NCBI GenBank assembly: GCA_973895155.1
Contig: OZ316898.1
Location: 12,152,001 to 12,216,000, forward strand
DNA length: 64,000 nucleotides
Reading direction: 5' to 3'
From: Marsupella aquatica
Lineage: Eukaryota; Marchantiophyta
Shown here in pieces: positions 1 to 12,260 of the stretch (positions are counted from its first letter, which is position 1; the number at the start of each line of letters is the position of its first letter). Under the pieces are notes generated by a model that made no database searches, was not told the origin of the DNA, and saw nothing but the letters and a program-made list of their open reading frames with translations. Both the position numbers and the translations under genes were made by a program.

Positions 1-1800
1 CAAGGTCCCAACATGCTTGCTTGCTGGGGAGTCGTAGGCATCCGAACTATTAGGATCTAAAAGTAAGTGGAGACCTCCGGGGCATAGCGACCGATGATGA
101 CGGATTTAACTAAAAAAACCAAAAAAACGGCTTATTTACAATGGTTATTTACATGGCACAACCCAGTAAACAATTATCGAGAATTTCTAGTGACGGGAAC
201 CCCGTCACACCCCTAGCCCCAGCTGAGCTCAAGAGGACGTATTCCTCCTTGAGAGCTTTCCAACACACCCAAGAAGTCCCCCAACAAACTTCCCGTTGGG
301 AAGTTATCTCCGTTTCTATTTGATGTTTTCTCTTAGTGTCGCGACCGTCGCGGCTTACGACTCCGGCTTGCCCTTAGCCCCCAGGGAGACACCACTCCCC
401 TCAGCTTTTGGAGACCTTCTAGACCCGGTCCCCAAATTTTGGCCCTTCACCTGGACCCCAACCTACATGTTTGGGCGCCCCACCAACTGGCAATGCCCAT
501 AACTTTCTAGTTAGGCGTCCGTAAGCCGAGTGCCTTAGCCCGTTGTGATCGGGCCAACCCAGTGCTCATGCCTAGGCCCTCAAATCTCATTGCTGCCCCG
601 GGCCCCCAATCAGCCAAACCCGGATCGGGCCATAACTCATACCCCAAGCGTCCGTTGCCCAAGGTGTCACTCCATTGGCCTTGGGCCCAAGAGGAGCACT
701 GACTCACTCAAGCCCTCCAAATTCAAAGTCCTTCCGGGGGTCCGGATGGTGGACCTTGAGCACGGCCCTTTTCCCCTCGACCCGACCAGCTCTCAGCTAG
801 TCTAAGTCCTTAGTGTGTGTCACCAGTTTAGCACCTTGCCTTTGCCAGTGCCACGTCCCATTGCCTGCAAGTCTCCCCATGCTAAGTCCTCCCCGGATGG
901 CCTATCCGGGCCTGGACCATAACGGAGATCGGCGTCGGAGTCAACGGTGTTGGAGCTAAGTGTTAAGGTAGTCGAGTTCCGCAACTTTGACTATCACTAA
1001 TTAGGGAGGAATCCTACAAATTCCTCCCCTTCATCATGCCAAGTTGACTTCACAGCAAGTTTGACAGCTTCAGGAAATTTAGTCCTGTCGGTAAAGCCTA
1101 CTATATAGGTTAAATGAGTAATTATACACTTGAAATCTCTTTCTTTTCATGATAGTCTATGCATAACTGTATGTAGCACACATGATGAATTTCTCTAACT
1201 CAACTATGGGATTGATATCCAAGTGACAATCTCTAAGTACATTACAAAAATTGGGAAAATCTGAGTGACTGAACCTCTGCCAATGTGACAGTCCGAACTG
1301 TGGGTAGGGAACCCTCCACATGAGTAGGACTCTACCAAGCCAAGATGTAGGTTCCATTCTCATGTTTAGTCAATGTCACTCTCATCTTTCTACTCCTTGC
1401 CATTGTCCTGCCATGAAAAGTTGGAGTGAGGTCATACTCAAATATAATCACAAAACATTTAGAAAGTTGTGGAAAAAGAGCAGCACGTACACAAAGTCAC
1501 AGAGAATCGGCCAGAAATAATCGAGCTGGAGCTTCAGATCTTCAAAAATCCCCACAACATTGAAAAATTGTGCCCAATCACCAGCACATACAGGGCCTGA
1601 GAGCAAAATGTCCTGAACAAACTGGAACTCCAATATCGAGCACAAATCAAGCACAAAACAATGTTGTAATTACAGTTGAGGAGCAGCCAAGCAAGCACCA
1701 GCCTTCCTAATAGAAATGAGCTAGCATTGGCAGCAGCAAGAACAAAGCCAACAGTAGCAAGCACAAGAGCAGTAGGTGCAAGCACAAATAAATCGTGCAC
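1..1800. other. Intergenic, no gene recognised
   Basis: Only short overlapping ORFs on both strands, none with a recognisable domain. The first 950 bases are fairly GC-rich (many GGCCC and CCCGG runs); from about 1000 the sequence becomes AT-richer. No LTR, tRNA or terminal repeat was identified. It could be old transposon or intergenic sequence. Confidence 0.4.
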
Positions 1801-1950
1801 AAAATGAAGCAGCTATGGCAGCAGTGAGTTGCAACAAAATGAGCTAAGGCAGCAATGAGTTGCAGAAAAATGAGCTAAGGCAGCAGCGAGGTGCAACTAA
1901 ATGAGCTAAGGTAGCAGCCAGGTGCAGCAAAATGAGCTATATATGGCAGC
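1801..1950. repeat. Minisatellite, ~31-bp unit
   Basis: About four or five imperfect copies of a unit containing AAAATGAGCTAAGGCAGCA followed by a GAGTTGCA-like segment. Period is roughly 30-32 bases, with substitutions between copies. ORFs reading through it are not considered genes. Confidence 0.6.
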
Positions 1951-2053
1951 AGCGTTCCTCGCAACAAAGCCGAGTATGAAGTGTGTTCCTCCTAGCAGCA
2001 GCATCCTCCAAAACACAGAAGAGTTGGCAATAGCAACTCCAACAACATAAAAT

Positions 2054-2221
2054 GCAGAAGAGCTTGCAACAACGACCTCCAATCCAGCAACACAACAATG
2101 CACAAGAGCTTGCAGCGGTGAGCTCCAATCCAATAGCACAAACGCACAAGAGTTTGTAGCGGCGATCTCCAATCTAGTAACACAAAAATGTAAAAGACCT
2201 TGAAGTAGCGAGCTCCAACAT
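2054..2221. repeat. Minisatellite, ~45-bp unit
   Basis: Three full copies and a partial fourth of a 44-46-bp unit containing GCACAAGAGCTTGCAGCGG and AGCTCCAATCCA. The long minus-strand ORFs here, rich in Cys, Leu and Val, are readings of this repeat and are not annotated as coding. Confidence 0.6.
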
Positions 2222-2613
2222 AAACTGATAGCATATTAAACATTCATCTTTGCAGCAATGTTCCTCCGAGTAGCAGCGTCCCTCCCTTGTAGCCCCCGAT
2301 CAAGCTAGCTATGGCGCCTTCCTTTGAGTATAAGCAAAACACAAGCAATCACGAGCAAAGGGGACCGAGCTCCAACCTCTGGCTATGGCAGCTGCGTGTG
2401 CTGCAAGGGAGGGAGGCACAATTGAGAGCATAGGAAAGGCACGTTAGGACAGGGGCATAAGCAAGGGCTACAGGCCCTGGAAGGACCAGATTTGCAGGCC
2501 CTGCCAACTTTGGGCGACATGGGGCAATGCGGGTGACAGTCTTTCTAGGGCAGACTAAGGAGCTTCTAGGCAAGGCTTGGGGTCCCTTATATACCGTGAG
2601 TTGTGGTTTAATC
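2222..2613. other. Intergenic, no gene recognised
   Basis: Unassigned sequence between the minisatellites and the inverted-repeat element. A 74-residue minus-strand ORF (about 2349-2573) is Pro/Cys/Leu-rich and has no recognisable domain. Confidence 0.35.
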
Positions 2614-2735
2614 CAAATTTTGGAATATTACAACTTTATAAAGGTTGACTTTTTTTGGAAATCTATATTTTAGGGGGTCCAATAAAAACATTGCAAGTGA
2701 TGGGGAGGCCTCCATATATATAGTGACACCCCCGA
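2614..2735 (+). repeat. Left arm of inverted repeat
   Basis: Matches the reverse complement of 4204-4340 with indels. The best-kept blocks are TGGAATATT, TTTTAGGGGGTC and the ATATAGTGACACCCCC end. Confidence 0.55.
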
Positions 2736-4203
2736 GAAGTAGTTCCAGCTGGGACAGATAGCAAAGAAATGCAAGGGTAATTAGTGATCAAGAAAGCTCT
2801 AAAGTTTGCCAATCTGTGCACACTCAGATAACAATCAATCAGCTATACCATTTTTTGCTTGTCCACCACTCGGTCTGCTCCTTGCACACCTTCACATACC
2901 AGGGGTGCAAAATCCACCCAAGCCTTTGAAGTCTTGAAGTTGCTCCAATGATTTTGAGATTGTGTCAGCATCCACTCGGGGGTTCACTATATGGATGGCC
3001 ATACATTACTTGCAACAGTTTGGGTCATTTATGATCCCCCTAAGTCATTAGACACTAATCACGTGATGACACATATGCATTTTGCAATTAAAAAATCATA
3101 TGTTTCCATTGAAGACTTAATAAGTCTTCCGCTAAGAACATTTAAATGGCCCTATACTTTGTCCCATGTGATATATGTCACTTTGTTGAAAGTGACCCCC
3201 CCGAGAGCATCCATCCCAAGTGCCTAACTAGGATTAGTAGTGGTTTTGCAACTTGGCACAACAATTTTTGTTTTGCCACAAAAAATTAGTTGCATAATTG
3301 GCAACATATGTCCGCTTGCTATTACAGTTGGGACACAAGTGATGGACCGCTTGTTGTCCCTTCTTGTGACATAAACCTCTTAACTAAGTGTCCTTTTGAA
3401 TGTGCTCCTCTCATTGAGTACTATGTCCCCTCCCTTGCACATGGGACTAGTGATATGCATGTTTTGAAATAATATATTTTCACAACCAACTCAGATGGGA
3501 TGTTATGTGCCTTCACTAGGTCCACTAACCTCAAAGCTAGAGTATTTCCTTGCTCCTTCAATCTAGTCTAAAGGAAGCTTTAATTGATCATGCATTGGTA
3601 GTACTAGCTTTTAATGTTGTCCAATTCATGAGCTTACACAAATACCTTGTCACATAGGTTTTGTTGCAAGCAAAAGGACCTCCATTCTTGAGCAATACTT
3701 TAATTAATTGGGTGCCTTGGCCTTGGGGAATTATTAGAATGGGGTGCAAACAAATGAAGGTTGTTTTGAATCTTGTTTTTGACTAATAATTATAATCTGA
3801 AAAGACTATACTAAAGGCATTTTACAAAATTCAATTTTTGTAAAAATATTAATTTATATATTTAGCAAGGTATTTCAGAATTTGTCAAAGTTGTATAATA
3901 AAGACTACAAGGGTTTTTTAATTAAATTTATTTTTCAAATTTCATTGGTTTGTTCTCACGTGTTTAGAGGTTTTACTCTAAGTGATTCCCCAATGTGCCT
4001 TGGACATGAGAAACCCCTTCAACAAAATCTGGGTTGTGATAGAATTCACAACTTACCTCTACGTTCTCATATAGATGCCTTGAAACAGCCACCCAATCAT
4101 ACTCTAAGTAACTCCTCCTTCCCTTCCAAAGACTCACCCAATGTCCAAGCTGAATTGAACGATCATTGGTGGGTGCCCCACTTGTGTGCCCGCTTGTGTG
4201 AAT

Positions 4204-4340
4204 CTTGGGGGTCTCACTATATTGAGGGCTCTCCATCACCTCCAACGTTTCTAGGCCTCAGACCCCCTAAAATGGAAAAAATTAATTATTTTCCAACCCC
4301 TATAAAGTTAGATTATTCTTGGAATATTCCACAAATTTTA
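4204..4340 (-). repeat. Right arm of inverted repeat
   Basis: Inverted partner of 2614-2735. On the plus strand it begins CTTGGGGGTCTCACTATATT and ends GGAATATTCCACAAATTTTA. Confidence 0.55.
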
Positions 4341-4897
4341 TTAAAAATACCTTAATGTTTTTATAAGTCTCAAAATTGCATTTAAAGAACCAAATAATTG
4401 TTCTTCTGAGAAAATTCTTAAGTGTTTTCTAAGAACCAATAAAATGACCCTACTCTTCATCGCATGTGATGCCCAACGTGATTGAAAGTGAAAACCCCAA
4501 GGCATGAATTGCATAAATAGCAAGCCTCATGTTGGTTTTGAATGTCCTCCTGCCAACTAAAATCATCCTCTCAAGGTGAGCTCTCATTCAACCTGTCAAA
4601 CAAACCAGGCCCTATTGCAGTCAAATGATGTCTCCCACATTGGTGATGAATCATGGCTGTTGGACTGTACTTGCATTGCTTCAAAGCATTGTCAATGTGT
4701 GGCCAATACTCACAGGTAAACCAAATAGTAAACCAGGCTGCACCTCTTCTTGGACAATGAATTTGCAGAGGATTTGTTGGAGGCCCCCACTAGACTTCCC
4801 TATGTTGGCTCCATTTCTTCTAGAACAGGCAACACAATTTATTGCCTTTCGAGGCCTGCCAACTTATCTTTTTGCCAACTCTTGTGCAGCAACAAGC
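4341..4897. other. Intergenic, no gene recognised
   Basis: No recognisable domain. A segment around 4400-4510 resembles about 3100-3210 inside the inverted-repeat element in the same orientation: both have an AAGTCTT/AAGTGTT block, then AATGRCCCTA, GCATGTGAT-like and GATTGAAAGTGA-like blocks. The element or its surroundings may have been duplicated in part. Confidence 0.35.
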
Positions 4898-4914
4898 TTG
4901 GCTCGTAGTACTTT
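4898..4914 (+). repeat. LINE target-site duplication, left copy
   Basis: TTGGCTCGTAGTACTTT occurs here and again at 8488-8504, bracketing the LINE. The trailing T's merge with the LINE's poly(A) tail, read as T on the plus strand. Confidence 0.85.
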
Positions 4915-5284
4915 TTTTTCTCTAGAACTTTTTAGCAACTTTTCAAGTAAAACCCGCAAAAACCCACGGGAAGGAGGGCCAAAGCAGCCAATACAACAGC
5001 CAAAAATACCAAGCAACCAGAACCAAAGTCCCAGTGAACAGAGGTAGGCGGCACAGACACATGTGAGTTTAAAAAGAGACCGAACCTAAAGCGTGACAGT
5101 CGGACACCTGAAAGCCAGGGGAGACCCCGGGCCACCGACCTGCCCGCAGTGTAAGGCCGCAAACAGCTATAGAGCCGCCCTCTATAAGGTGCTCCGTTAA
5201 AAGCAAAAACTGTAGTAAAATAGCCAGTTCTAAGGAGCCAAAGCTCACCTCAAATCCTAAAAGCGCCCTGTAAATCAGATCACC

Positions 5285-6007
5285 TCACCATGTCACAAAT
5301 GCATCCTTCCTTCCTATCCACCGCCTCCTCTCAGTGATCATCACATCCTTGGCAAGGAGTAGCCGCGAGTGCTTGCGGCTAGGGCCAAAAGTGTCGCACA
5401 GCCCATGAGTGTTATCAGCCATTTCAGATAGGACTAGGTTTAAGTTGAAAGACCTGCTTTTAAGGGGGTTGAAAAGCTGGTCATTTTGAGCATTCCAGAG
5501 TGCCCACAGGACCTGATACACAGTGAATGCCACGATAGTGTTCGTGTGACGGGGTCCTTTGAAAGATCCAAGCAGCACTAGAATGTCTGCTAGAGGCCAA
5601 AGGATAGAACTAGGGAAAGTCTGGAACACCAAACTCCAGCATTTATGAGCAAATTGGCACTCAAAGAAGAGGTGAGGGATAGACTCCAGTTCAGTAGAGC
5701 AAATTTGACACATACCATTGCTCTTTCCAATTCTAAGGGCCCTAGTGCCTGTGAAAAGTCCTTGCGCAAGTACTCTCCAGACAAAGGTGCGGGATTTCAG
5801 AGGGAGATCTGAAGTCCAGAGTGACAGCCAAAGGCTGTTCCAGCCCAACTCCGATAAAGTTGTATGCCAGATCCGATTGAGGCGACGGTAGCTTGATCCT
5901 TTTGGGCGGAGCAGCTGATACATACGAACATTAGGTAAAGTGAATTGCCTTAGCTCCGTTGAAATCCTCTTCATTAGCCGGTATAAACATGCCCAGATCA
6001 TCTGCAA
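5285..6007 (-). pseudogene. LINE ORF2 C-terminus, zf-RVT region
   Basis: A 240-residue frame downstream of the RT core. It has the zf-RVT signature: a Trp-rich lead (PLKSRTFVWRVLAQGLFTG) followed by CQICSTELESIPHLFFEC and a CW pair. It overlaps the RT frame at 5931-6007 in another reading frame, which marks one more frameshift. No RNase H domain is evident after it. Confidence 0.85.
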
Positions 6008-6965
6008 AAAGCCTGTAGCAGATCATGAGGAAATCAGAGATCTGTACCCCCTTGAATTTCCCAGTCGCAATTTTGGAGTCCAGGTGGTCCATCAATGGCT
6101 GAGTCGCAAGAACAAAGAGTAATGGAGATAAAGGGCAACCTTGATGTACTCCTCTCCTCATCTTAATGTTCTTAGAGAAAAGGCCATTGATATGCACTTG
6201 AGACCAGTCGCCGCTAATGAGTGATCGAACCAAGCTAATGAAGTGCGGGCCAAGACCGAGAAGGAGAAGAGTCTCCCAGATATAAGAGTGAGAAACCCGG
6301 TCGAATGCTTTCTCAAAATCCAGTTGGAGGAATAGTGACTCCTGCTTCTGCTTAGTTACCCAGTCCACCGTTAGCCATGCAATGGAGATGTTCTAAAGTA
6401 TATGCCGGCCAGGTATGAAGCCCGTTTGTTGCAGACTGATAAGCTGTTTCAGAAGGGGTTTTAGTCGAAGAGCTAAAACCTTTGCGATTAGTTTGTATAC
6501 CGTATTGAGCATTGTGAGCGGCCTCCAGTCTTTCAATCTGCGTTTGTCTGGGTTCTTTGGGATGAGCTTGATAATGCCTTCTTTGATGTGTGGTGCCAAG
6601 ACCCCGGTCCGCCAGAAGGCCAAAATCATGTGCATCAAGTCCTCCTTGATGAAATCCTAGCATGAGCAAAAGACCTCAGCCGTCAGTCCATCTGGGCCAG
6701 GTGCTTTATCTAAAGGAAGCAACCATAATGTGGTTCGGATTTCATCTAAAGTCGGGGGCTTTTCAAGTTTGTGAATCTCAGCCGCCATCAGAGCCTTACT
6801 AGTATTCCAAAAGAGGATGCGTCTGGCTTCTCTCACCGCCGTGGATTCACTGCTAGCCACCTTGTCATCAGCTTCATAGAGATCAACGAATTGATGTTCC
6901 ACCTCTTCGAGTATCCTGTTTTCCTGTGTGATAATTGTACCGTTCTCCAGAAGCAGTGAGGCCAT
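5931..6965 (-). pseudogene. LINE reverse transcriptase region
   Basis: The RT core is spread over frames 6965-6657, 6638-6393 and 6368-5931, so at least two frameshifts break it. Recognisable motifs in order are LPLDKAPGPDGL, LIPKNPDKRRLKDWRPL, QQTGFIPGRHIL, LDFEKAFDRVSH, RRGVHQGCPLSPLLF and the catalytic box LFADDL. These are standard for plant L1-clade ORF2. No intact protein can be made from this copy. Confidence 0.9.
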
Positions 6966-7064
6966 ATTTTCCCTACTCCGTTTAGCTTTGATGCTGGCGA
7001 AATAAAATTTAGACGGCTCATCACCCTGTCCGAGCCACCTGAGTCTTGAGAGCCGTCGGCCATG

Positions 7065-8196
7065 CTATGCCTCTTTGTGTTCCGCACGGGGTTCCGCAGT
7101 TCTCATCTCTTCTTCCGCCGTGGCATAGTCTCGGAGATCCGCTTCTGAGTACTCATTGATCAATGCTAACTTAAGGGCCCAAAGTTTCTCTCTGAGGCCC
7201 CGTGTTGAGGCTTCTTGTGTAGCAGTTATAGAGCCTTGTAATTCCAAATATCTCTTACGAAGTCGCGTGATGGCTAGATGGAAATGCAAATGCGGATTGT
7301 CCTGTATCCTCTTGCCTCCCCTCCACGCGTTCTTGAGTTCCTCCACAAAATTTGCCTCCTTCAGTAGACCTGAGTTGGCTTTGAAGTATGTTGCTTTTCT
7401 GCTATTGTTGTTGCTTACTGGCAAGGCGAGTCTGAATTGTAGTAATATCGGGTCGTGATCAGACAACGCTGAACCCCCGTCATGAATCAGCTTCTCCACC
7501 TCACCAGCCCACCAGCTCTGGCCACTAAAGTAAAATCTATCAAGCCGCAATTGAACCAATTTTCCGTTGATAGTCCGTCTCCAAGTAAATCTAGACCCCT
7601 GAGTATTGGAGGCCAAAGACATAGCGTCCAAAAAGTCAAATCGAGTTTTTAAGAATCTCCAGTATTCTGCTTCATGACCATGTATCAGAGGAGAAGGACC
7701 GGAAGAGTCGCGTTGTCCCTCCGTCATGTTGAAGTCTCCGCAGGCAATCCAGTTTTCTTGAGGCAGAGAAGACTTAAGTTCGTTCCAGAGTAGAGCCTGT
7801 TCCCTAGGTATGTTAGGCGCGTATATGCTCACAATACCAAAGCGATCTTTCGGATGTTCCACTCGCGACCATACAGCTCTCCCTTTATCCACACTCCCAT
7901 GGTCAATCAATTGGAGCAAAGGATGTAATAGCAGAGCTGAGCCCCCCCCGGCCTTCATCAGGCGCCGAAGCTAAGTGCTGGTAGGATGGTAGAATTGTTT
8001 TCAGAGCAATATCTAATCTAAATTTGTCAGCCTTGACTTCTTGTAAGCCAAGAGCTAGTATAGTCGTGCGCAACGATGATATCCAGTTCTTGACAACATG
8101 CTTTCTGTTAGTGTCACAAAGTCCACACACGTTCCAAGATGCAATGGTCAGCAGCGAACCCATCCCTGCCAGGCTCCGGCTTTCCCGATCCGTCAA
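7065..8196 (-). pseudogene. LINE APE-type endonuclease region
   Basis: This is the DNA-nicking domain that starts target-primed reverse transcription in L1 elements. Two overlapping minus-strand frames (8196-7903 and 7958-7065) carry it, so there is a frameshift near 7930. Visible motifs in order are ASWNVCGL, GLQEVK, VSIYAPN, CGDFNMTEG, a QLRLDRF block and SDHDPILLQF, which match the metal-binding and catalytic motifs of APE-like endonucleases. Upstream, 8197-8487 reads as a poorly defined charged leader. The element is truncated shortly beyond it. Confidence 0.88.
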
Positions 8197-8487
8197 AGAC
8201 TCCTCGTGGTCTTACTGCAAGAGAGGGCCTCGGTTGCCAAGGGATGCACGAGAGGCTGGAGACTTCGTTAAATGTGTCTGTCTTGGGCTCCGCTCTCCAC
8301 GTTGTCATGATTATAGAATAGAACCATTGCCTGCCCAGAGTTTTCTTGTACCAATGTTCGATCAGTGGACGGAGAGGGGGCAGCGGAGGCCTCGCCAGGA
8401 AATTGGAGCGCGCGGCCTTTTTTGTGTTCTTGTTTCTTTTCCCTCCTTTTCAGATCCGACGGTGGTGTTCTGAGTTCCAATTTGCGA

Positions 8488-8504
8488 TTGGCTCGTAGTA
8501 CTTT
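8488..8504 (+). repeat. LINE target-site duplication, right copy
   Basis: TTGGCTCGTAGTACTTT, identical to 4898-4914. It marks the 5' (truncated) end of the minus-strand LINE. Confidence 0.85.
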
Positions 8505-11500
8505 GGATCGCAACTCTGTCTCAACCAATGTTGTTGCTCTCTCTCCATGCTTGACATGTACTCATCCAATGAAATGAACGCAAACTCAAGAGAAGAAGCA
8601 TGGTTCAGAACTTGGAGTCTTCACTATCGCACCCCTCCAGGTCAATAATCAATGGTGGTTGGGGCACATCTTTAGAAAGAGGTGGATCCTCAGTCAATCT
8701 CCCCCAATGACACAAGTGCTTGCAATGCTCCTCAACAACAAGTCGCTCCACCTGAAGAGGGTTTGTACAAGTTCTGTATTGCAAGAATGTTGGCCTACAA
8801 CCCATAGAGGCATGACTTTGTGGTAGCTTTGAACTTGAGTCTTGGGTTCAACTATTGTGGCTGACTCTTCCTTTTCTGTGGGGTTTCACAGATTTTTTTA
8901 AATAATAATAATAAATACTTTACACCAAGAATGTTGGCCTACAGCGACCTGAATTCTCTCTGGGCTTGGACACAACTCAGTTCTTTGATAGGTCCTCTGT
9001 TGATAGGGTCCACTCAAAAAGTCAATGAGAAATTGATGGAATGCCCTCTCAGAATCCTCACTGATATTGTCGGGAACACTACACTCAGTCTTAGAGGAAA
9101 AGACCTCTATAGTTCCTGCCCCGGTCGCTTGAGAGAGGACCTGATTACTTCCCTGGCTTCTAGAGTGCACCTCAGACGGCCCACCGACCTGCCGATTGGG
9201 CCCATTGAGCTTCAGGCACTGGACGAGGGTGAGAGCTTGGGCTTCAAGCAATTGCACCTCTTGCACTTCTCCCGAATGGCAAAGTCTAATCCAATATTCA
9301 GAGACCTACTCACTCATTTGCATATACACCAGAATTGTGCCCAATCAGGATTCTTCCTCTCAAACAAACAACCGGGACAAGTACATGAACCAACAATATT
9401 GGATTGACCACAATATTATTGGATGCACACATCAAACAACGGGCGGAGAGGCTACTAAAAAGGCTGAAGTTGTTGTCACATACAACAAACACTAGATAGA
9501 TAGAGCAAAAGCTCTAAAGTTCCAACTACAACATGACCAGCGGTATACAATTCTTGGGAAATTGACCACACTCAACTGTCAAGAGAGCACAAACATAACA
9601 ACAGTGCCCACCCACTTCGAGCAATTTCTACAATGCGTAGATATATCAAAATTGTAAGTCACCACAACCACTACTTATACAAAATGTTGTGCAAATACAC
9701 ATTGTCATACAACACCGAGATACAACATACAAGTGTATCACAACTTGAAATCCGTGAAAGACATACTATCATAAAACACATATAGAACACAAACAGTCAA
9801 GCCAAACCCACTCCACGATGGAGAATCCAAGTCGATTCAAAGCTAATGGGACACCATAGCCAAAGAGCTCCCCCTCACTACCAAGGCTCTCCCAACGCCA
9901 AAGGCTCAACTCAAAGAACTAATGTTCTTTGAGCCCTCCCCACACTATACCCTCCAACCCAAGGGCTGGTCCTACTAGAGGGGTCACCCTCAATAAGGCA
10001 CCCCTCCAACCCTATGCATGGAACCAATTCCTATCTAGGCACTATGGCCGTACATAATGTATGGCCTCTACTAGCACACTACCTACTACAACCATACACA
10101 TACATATGATCATGACAAAAACCAGTTATATATAACAAATCCATCCAAGGTTTGAGACATTACTTACTCTGGCTTCATTTCCTCTCCATCTTGCAGCCCT
10201 TCCCTCCATAGTTGCTAATTCAATTAGAAATCCCCCCATGTGTGCATTGAATCCAAATTCGGCACTCAATCAGTGGAGAGCAGTCAACATTCACTTAATT
10301 ATGAAAAAGAGCTGCACTTGAAGAACTTGAAAGAGAACGTGAAAGAAATACAGCTACTGGCCTCCTGCTTGTTGAATTCATGTAGAATGCAGATGCCTTG
10401 TCCAAAAGTTACGCAGTTTGGAAGATGCCTGTAATTATGTACAACAAGAAAGATTGTACACTACATTCAATGTACCTAGCAAGAATACTTCAATGGAGCT
10501 ACGAATCAAAGATGCAAACACTTATGGGACATCAAAATGCACACTTAAGGGCTGGATACGGTACCGAACGGATGATTCTATGGAGCTCTTCAATTCCAAA
10601 TTAAACCGATTCACATTGATGATTGAATGAGCTGACACTCTGCTGAAGGACAACTACATGCGTGTTGCCCTTCAGAAAAATCGGCCTTGGCACTCGTGAA
10701 ACCTTGCATTTACAATTGGTGCCCAAACAAATCAGAGGCTGGCTGCAACACCAAATCCCGTCACTCATGAACAATAGTAAGAAACCCTATCGACGGGTCA
10801 ATCCACAAATTCTCCCAGAAAACGATTGCTGCCGCACACACAACATTCCTCATTGCCTCCACCGCAAACAGTCAGTGAAACCCAGATGGCGCCGCAAACA
10901 GAGGGTTTAGGGCAGGCTCATGCAAAAACACTGATATATTAATACTGAAATCAGTGACGGCCGGAAAACATCTACAGCAGGATTGTGGCAGGTGGAACCA
11001 ACCTTAAATTAATGTGTTGCTATTAATGACTGCAAATGTAATGACGACTACCGTGCAACATGAGAGGGCTGGCTAGAAATTCCCCTCATGGTCATCTCAT
11101 GGACTTATTCTGTTCTCCACAAAGACACACTTCCCACAACAAATAAAAACAATTTCTGACATGCAACCATTGGTTCCATAATGACACCCCGACCACAACA
11201 ATGACAACTGTGCAAGGCATGACCTTTGGGCTGAGATATAATATAGGTTACAATCCAAATTTACCAATCATGACCTGCTCCATAGTGTGAGGCCATAAGC
11301 TATCAATTGGCTCACAACAGACCATTTTGACATTTAGATTATGCATGTGAGTAGCGACGGGCATGGGAGACTGAGTAGGGGCAACCCTTCCTGTGCATAG
11401 ACATGATTGGGTATTTGGGCCAGTTGCACATAGTATTCCTGAATAGGGTTTATCTAGAGGTAACATTTTCTGGCCATATATCATTGTTTCCACCCAAACT

Positions 11501-11540
11501 AAGCAGTTTCCTTTGATGCAAGATTGTTGGGAGGGGGGAG
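8505..11540. other. Intergenic, no gene recognised
   Basis: Short ORFs on both strands with no family signature. The longest are 8931-9407 (+) and 8898-9266 (-), which overlap each other. 9490-10230 is notably empty of ORFs. No repeat boundary or RNA gene was identified. Confidence 0.35.
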
Positions 11541-11646
11541 AAGAAAGAAAGGCAAACCAAGCTAGAGTGCCCCTGCCCACACAACCAAGCGGGAAGAAGA
11601 AAGAAAGGGAAACCAAGCTAGAGTGCCCCTGCCCACACAACCAAGC
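11541..11646. repeat. Tandem duplication, 56-bp period
   Basis: Two nearly identical copies starting AAGAAAGAAAGGSAAACC and ending CACACAACCAAGC, at 11541 and 11597. The plus-strand ORF at 11513-11905 owes its internal repeat to this and is not called as a gene. Confidence 0.8.
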
Positions 11647-12029
11647 CACCACTCCGCCAAGGGAAAACTCTATTTTGGAAAAACTGATAATTTCACTGGA
11701 CTCCGTCTTTCATGTTGCAAGAAAACTATCTTTTTCCCCCAACAAAACAGTAATCCAGTGTGTAGAAGAGTTGGGAACTACAGTCCACCCAGTGAACCTG
11801 GGTCTGGGGAACAATATTGAGAGATCTACAGTACTCGTGTTTTCGTATCAGAGTCACGCTGCTATAGTGGCCTGGATTCCTCCGTGCAACCAGCTTATGA
11901 TGTGACAATCATGAGGCAACTGGAGCCACAAGGAGCACAAGGAGCAGTTGGGCATGAGAAAATCGAAATCTAGTAAAATATTCCAAGACATCAAACCAAA
12001 CAGAGCACTTCAGATTTCTAAAAATATTG

Positions 12030-12260
12030 TCCTTTTTGGTTTGAAAAGTGCGTGAAGGTTGATTTCGAGGACTGAACAGTGGAGGGGAAAATTCCTAAAG
12101 TAAAATATCAAACACCTTTTTGATTGAAAAAGTGCTTGAAGGTTGCTTTCGAGGACTAGAGAGTGCGCAGTCTGTAAGTAATCATAAAATAAACACTGAA
12201 CCCCTGTTCGGTTTGAAAAGTGCTTGAATCTTTGTTTCCTGGACTTAAAATATTGAACAA
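12030..12260. repeat. Three diverged ~86-bp tandem units
   Basis: Each unit contains a GGTTTGAAAAGTGCKTGAA-like core followed by a TTTCGAGGACT-like block, beginning near 12030, 12113 and 12200. The sequence between is AT-rich. Confidence 0.6.

Larger units (their letters stand above)
2614..4340. mobile_element. Putative non-autonomous inverted-repeat element
   Basis: Positions 2614-2735 and 4204-4340 are imperfect inverted copies of each other. Read outside to inside, both arms show TGGAATATT, then ACTTTATA, then TTTTAGGGGGTC, then a GTGATGGRGAG-like segment, then ATATAGTGASACCCCC. About 1.5 kb lies between, with no transposase ORF. A 157-residue plus-strand ORF overlapping the right part (3882-4355) has no recognisable domain. 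The arrangement fits a MITE-like or otherwise non-autonomous DNA transposon, but I could not define exact ends or a target-site duplication. Confidence 0.5.
4912..8487 (-). mobile_element. L1-type LINE, 5'-truncated and decayed
   Basis: A non-LTR retrotransposon on the minus strand, bounded by a 17-bp direct repeat (4898-4914 and 8488-8504). Its 3' end carries a short A tract, seen as the T run at 4912-4919. In order on the minus strand come an APE-type endonuclease, a reverse transcriptase and a C-terminal zf-RVT cysteine region, split by several frameshifts. ORF1 and the leading part of ORF2 are absent, so the copy is a typical 5'-truncated, target-primed insertion of about 3.6 kb. About 370 bases of 3' UTR follow the last codon. 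The uninterrupted target site can be read by joining the flanks. Confidence 0.9.

Noticed and set aside
5940-7458. Plus-strand ORFs across the LINE
   Set aside because: Antisense shadows of the minus-strand reverse transcriptase and endonuclease regions.
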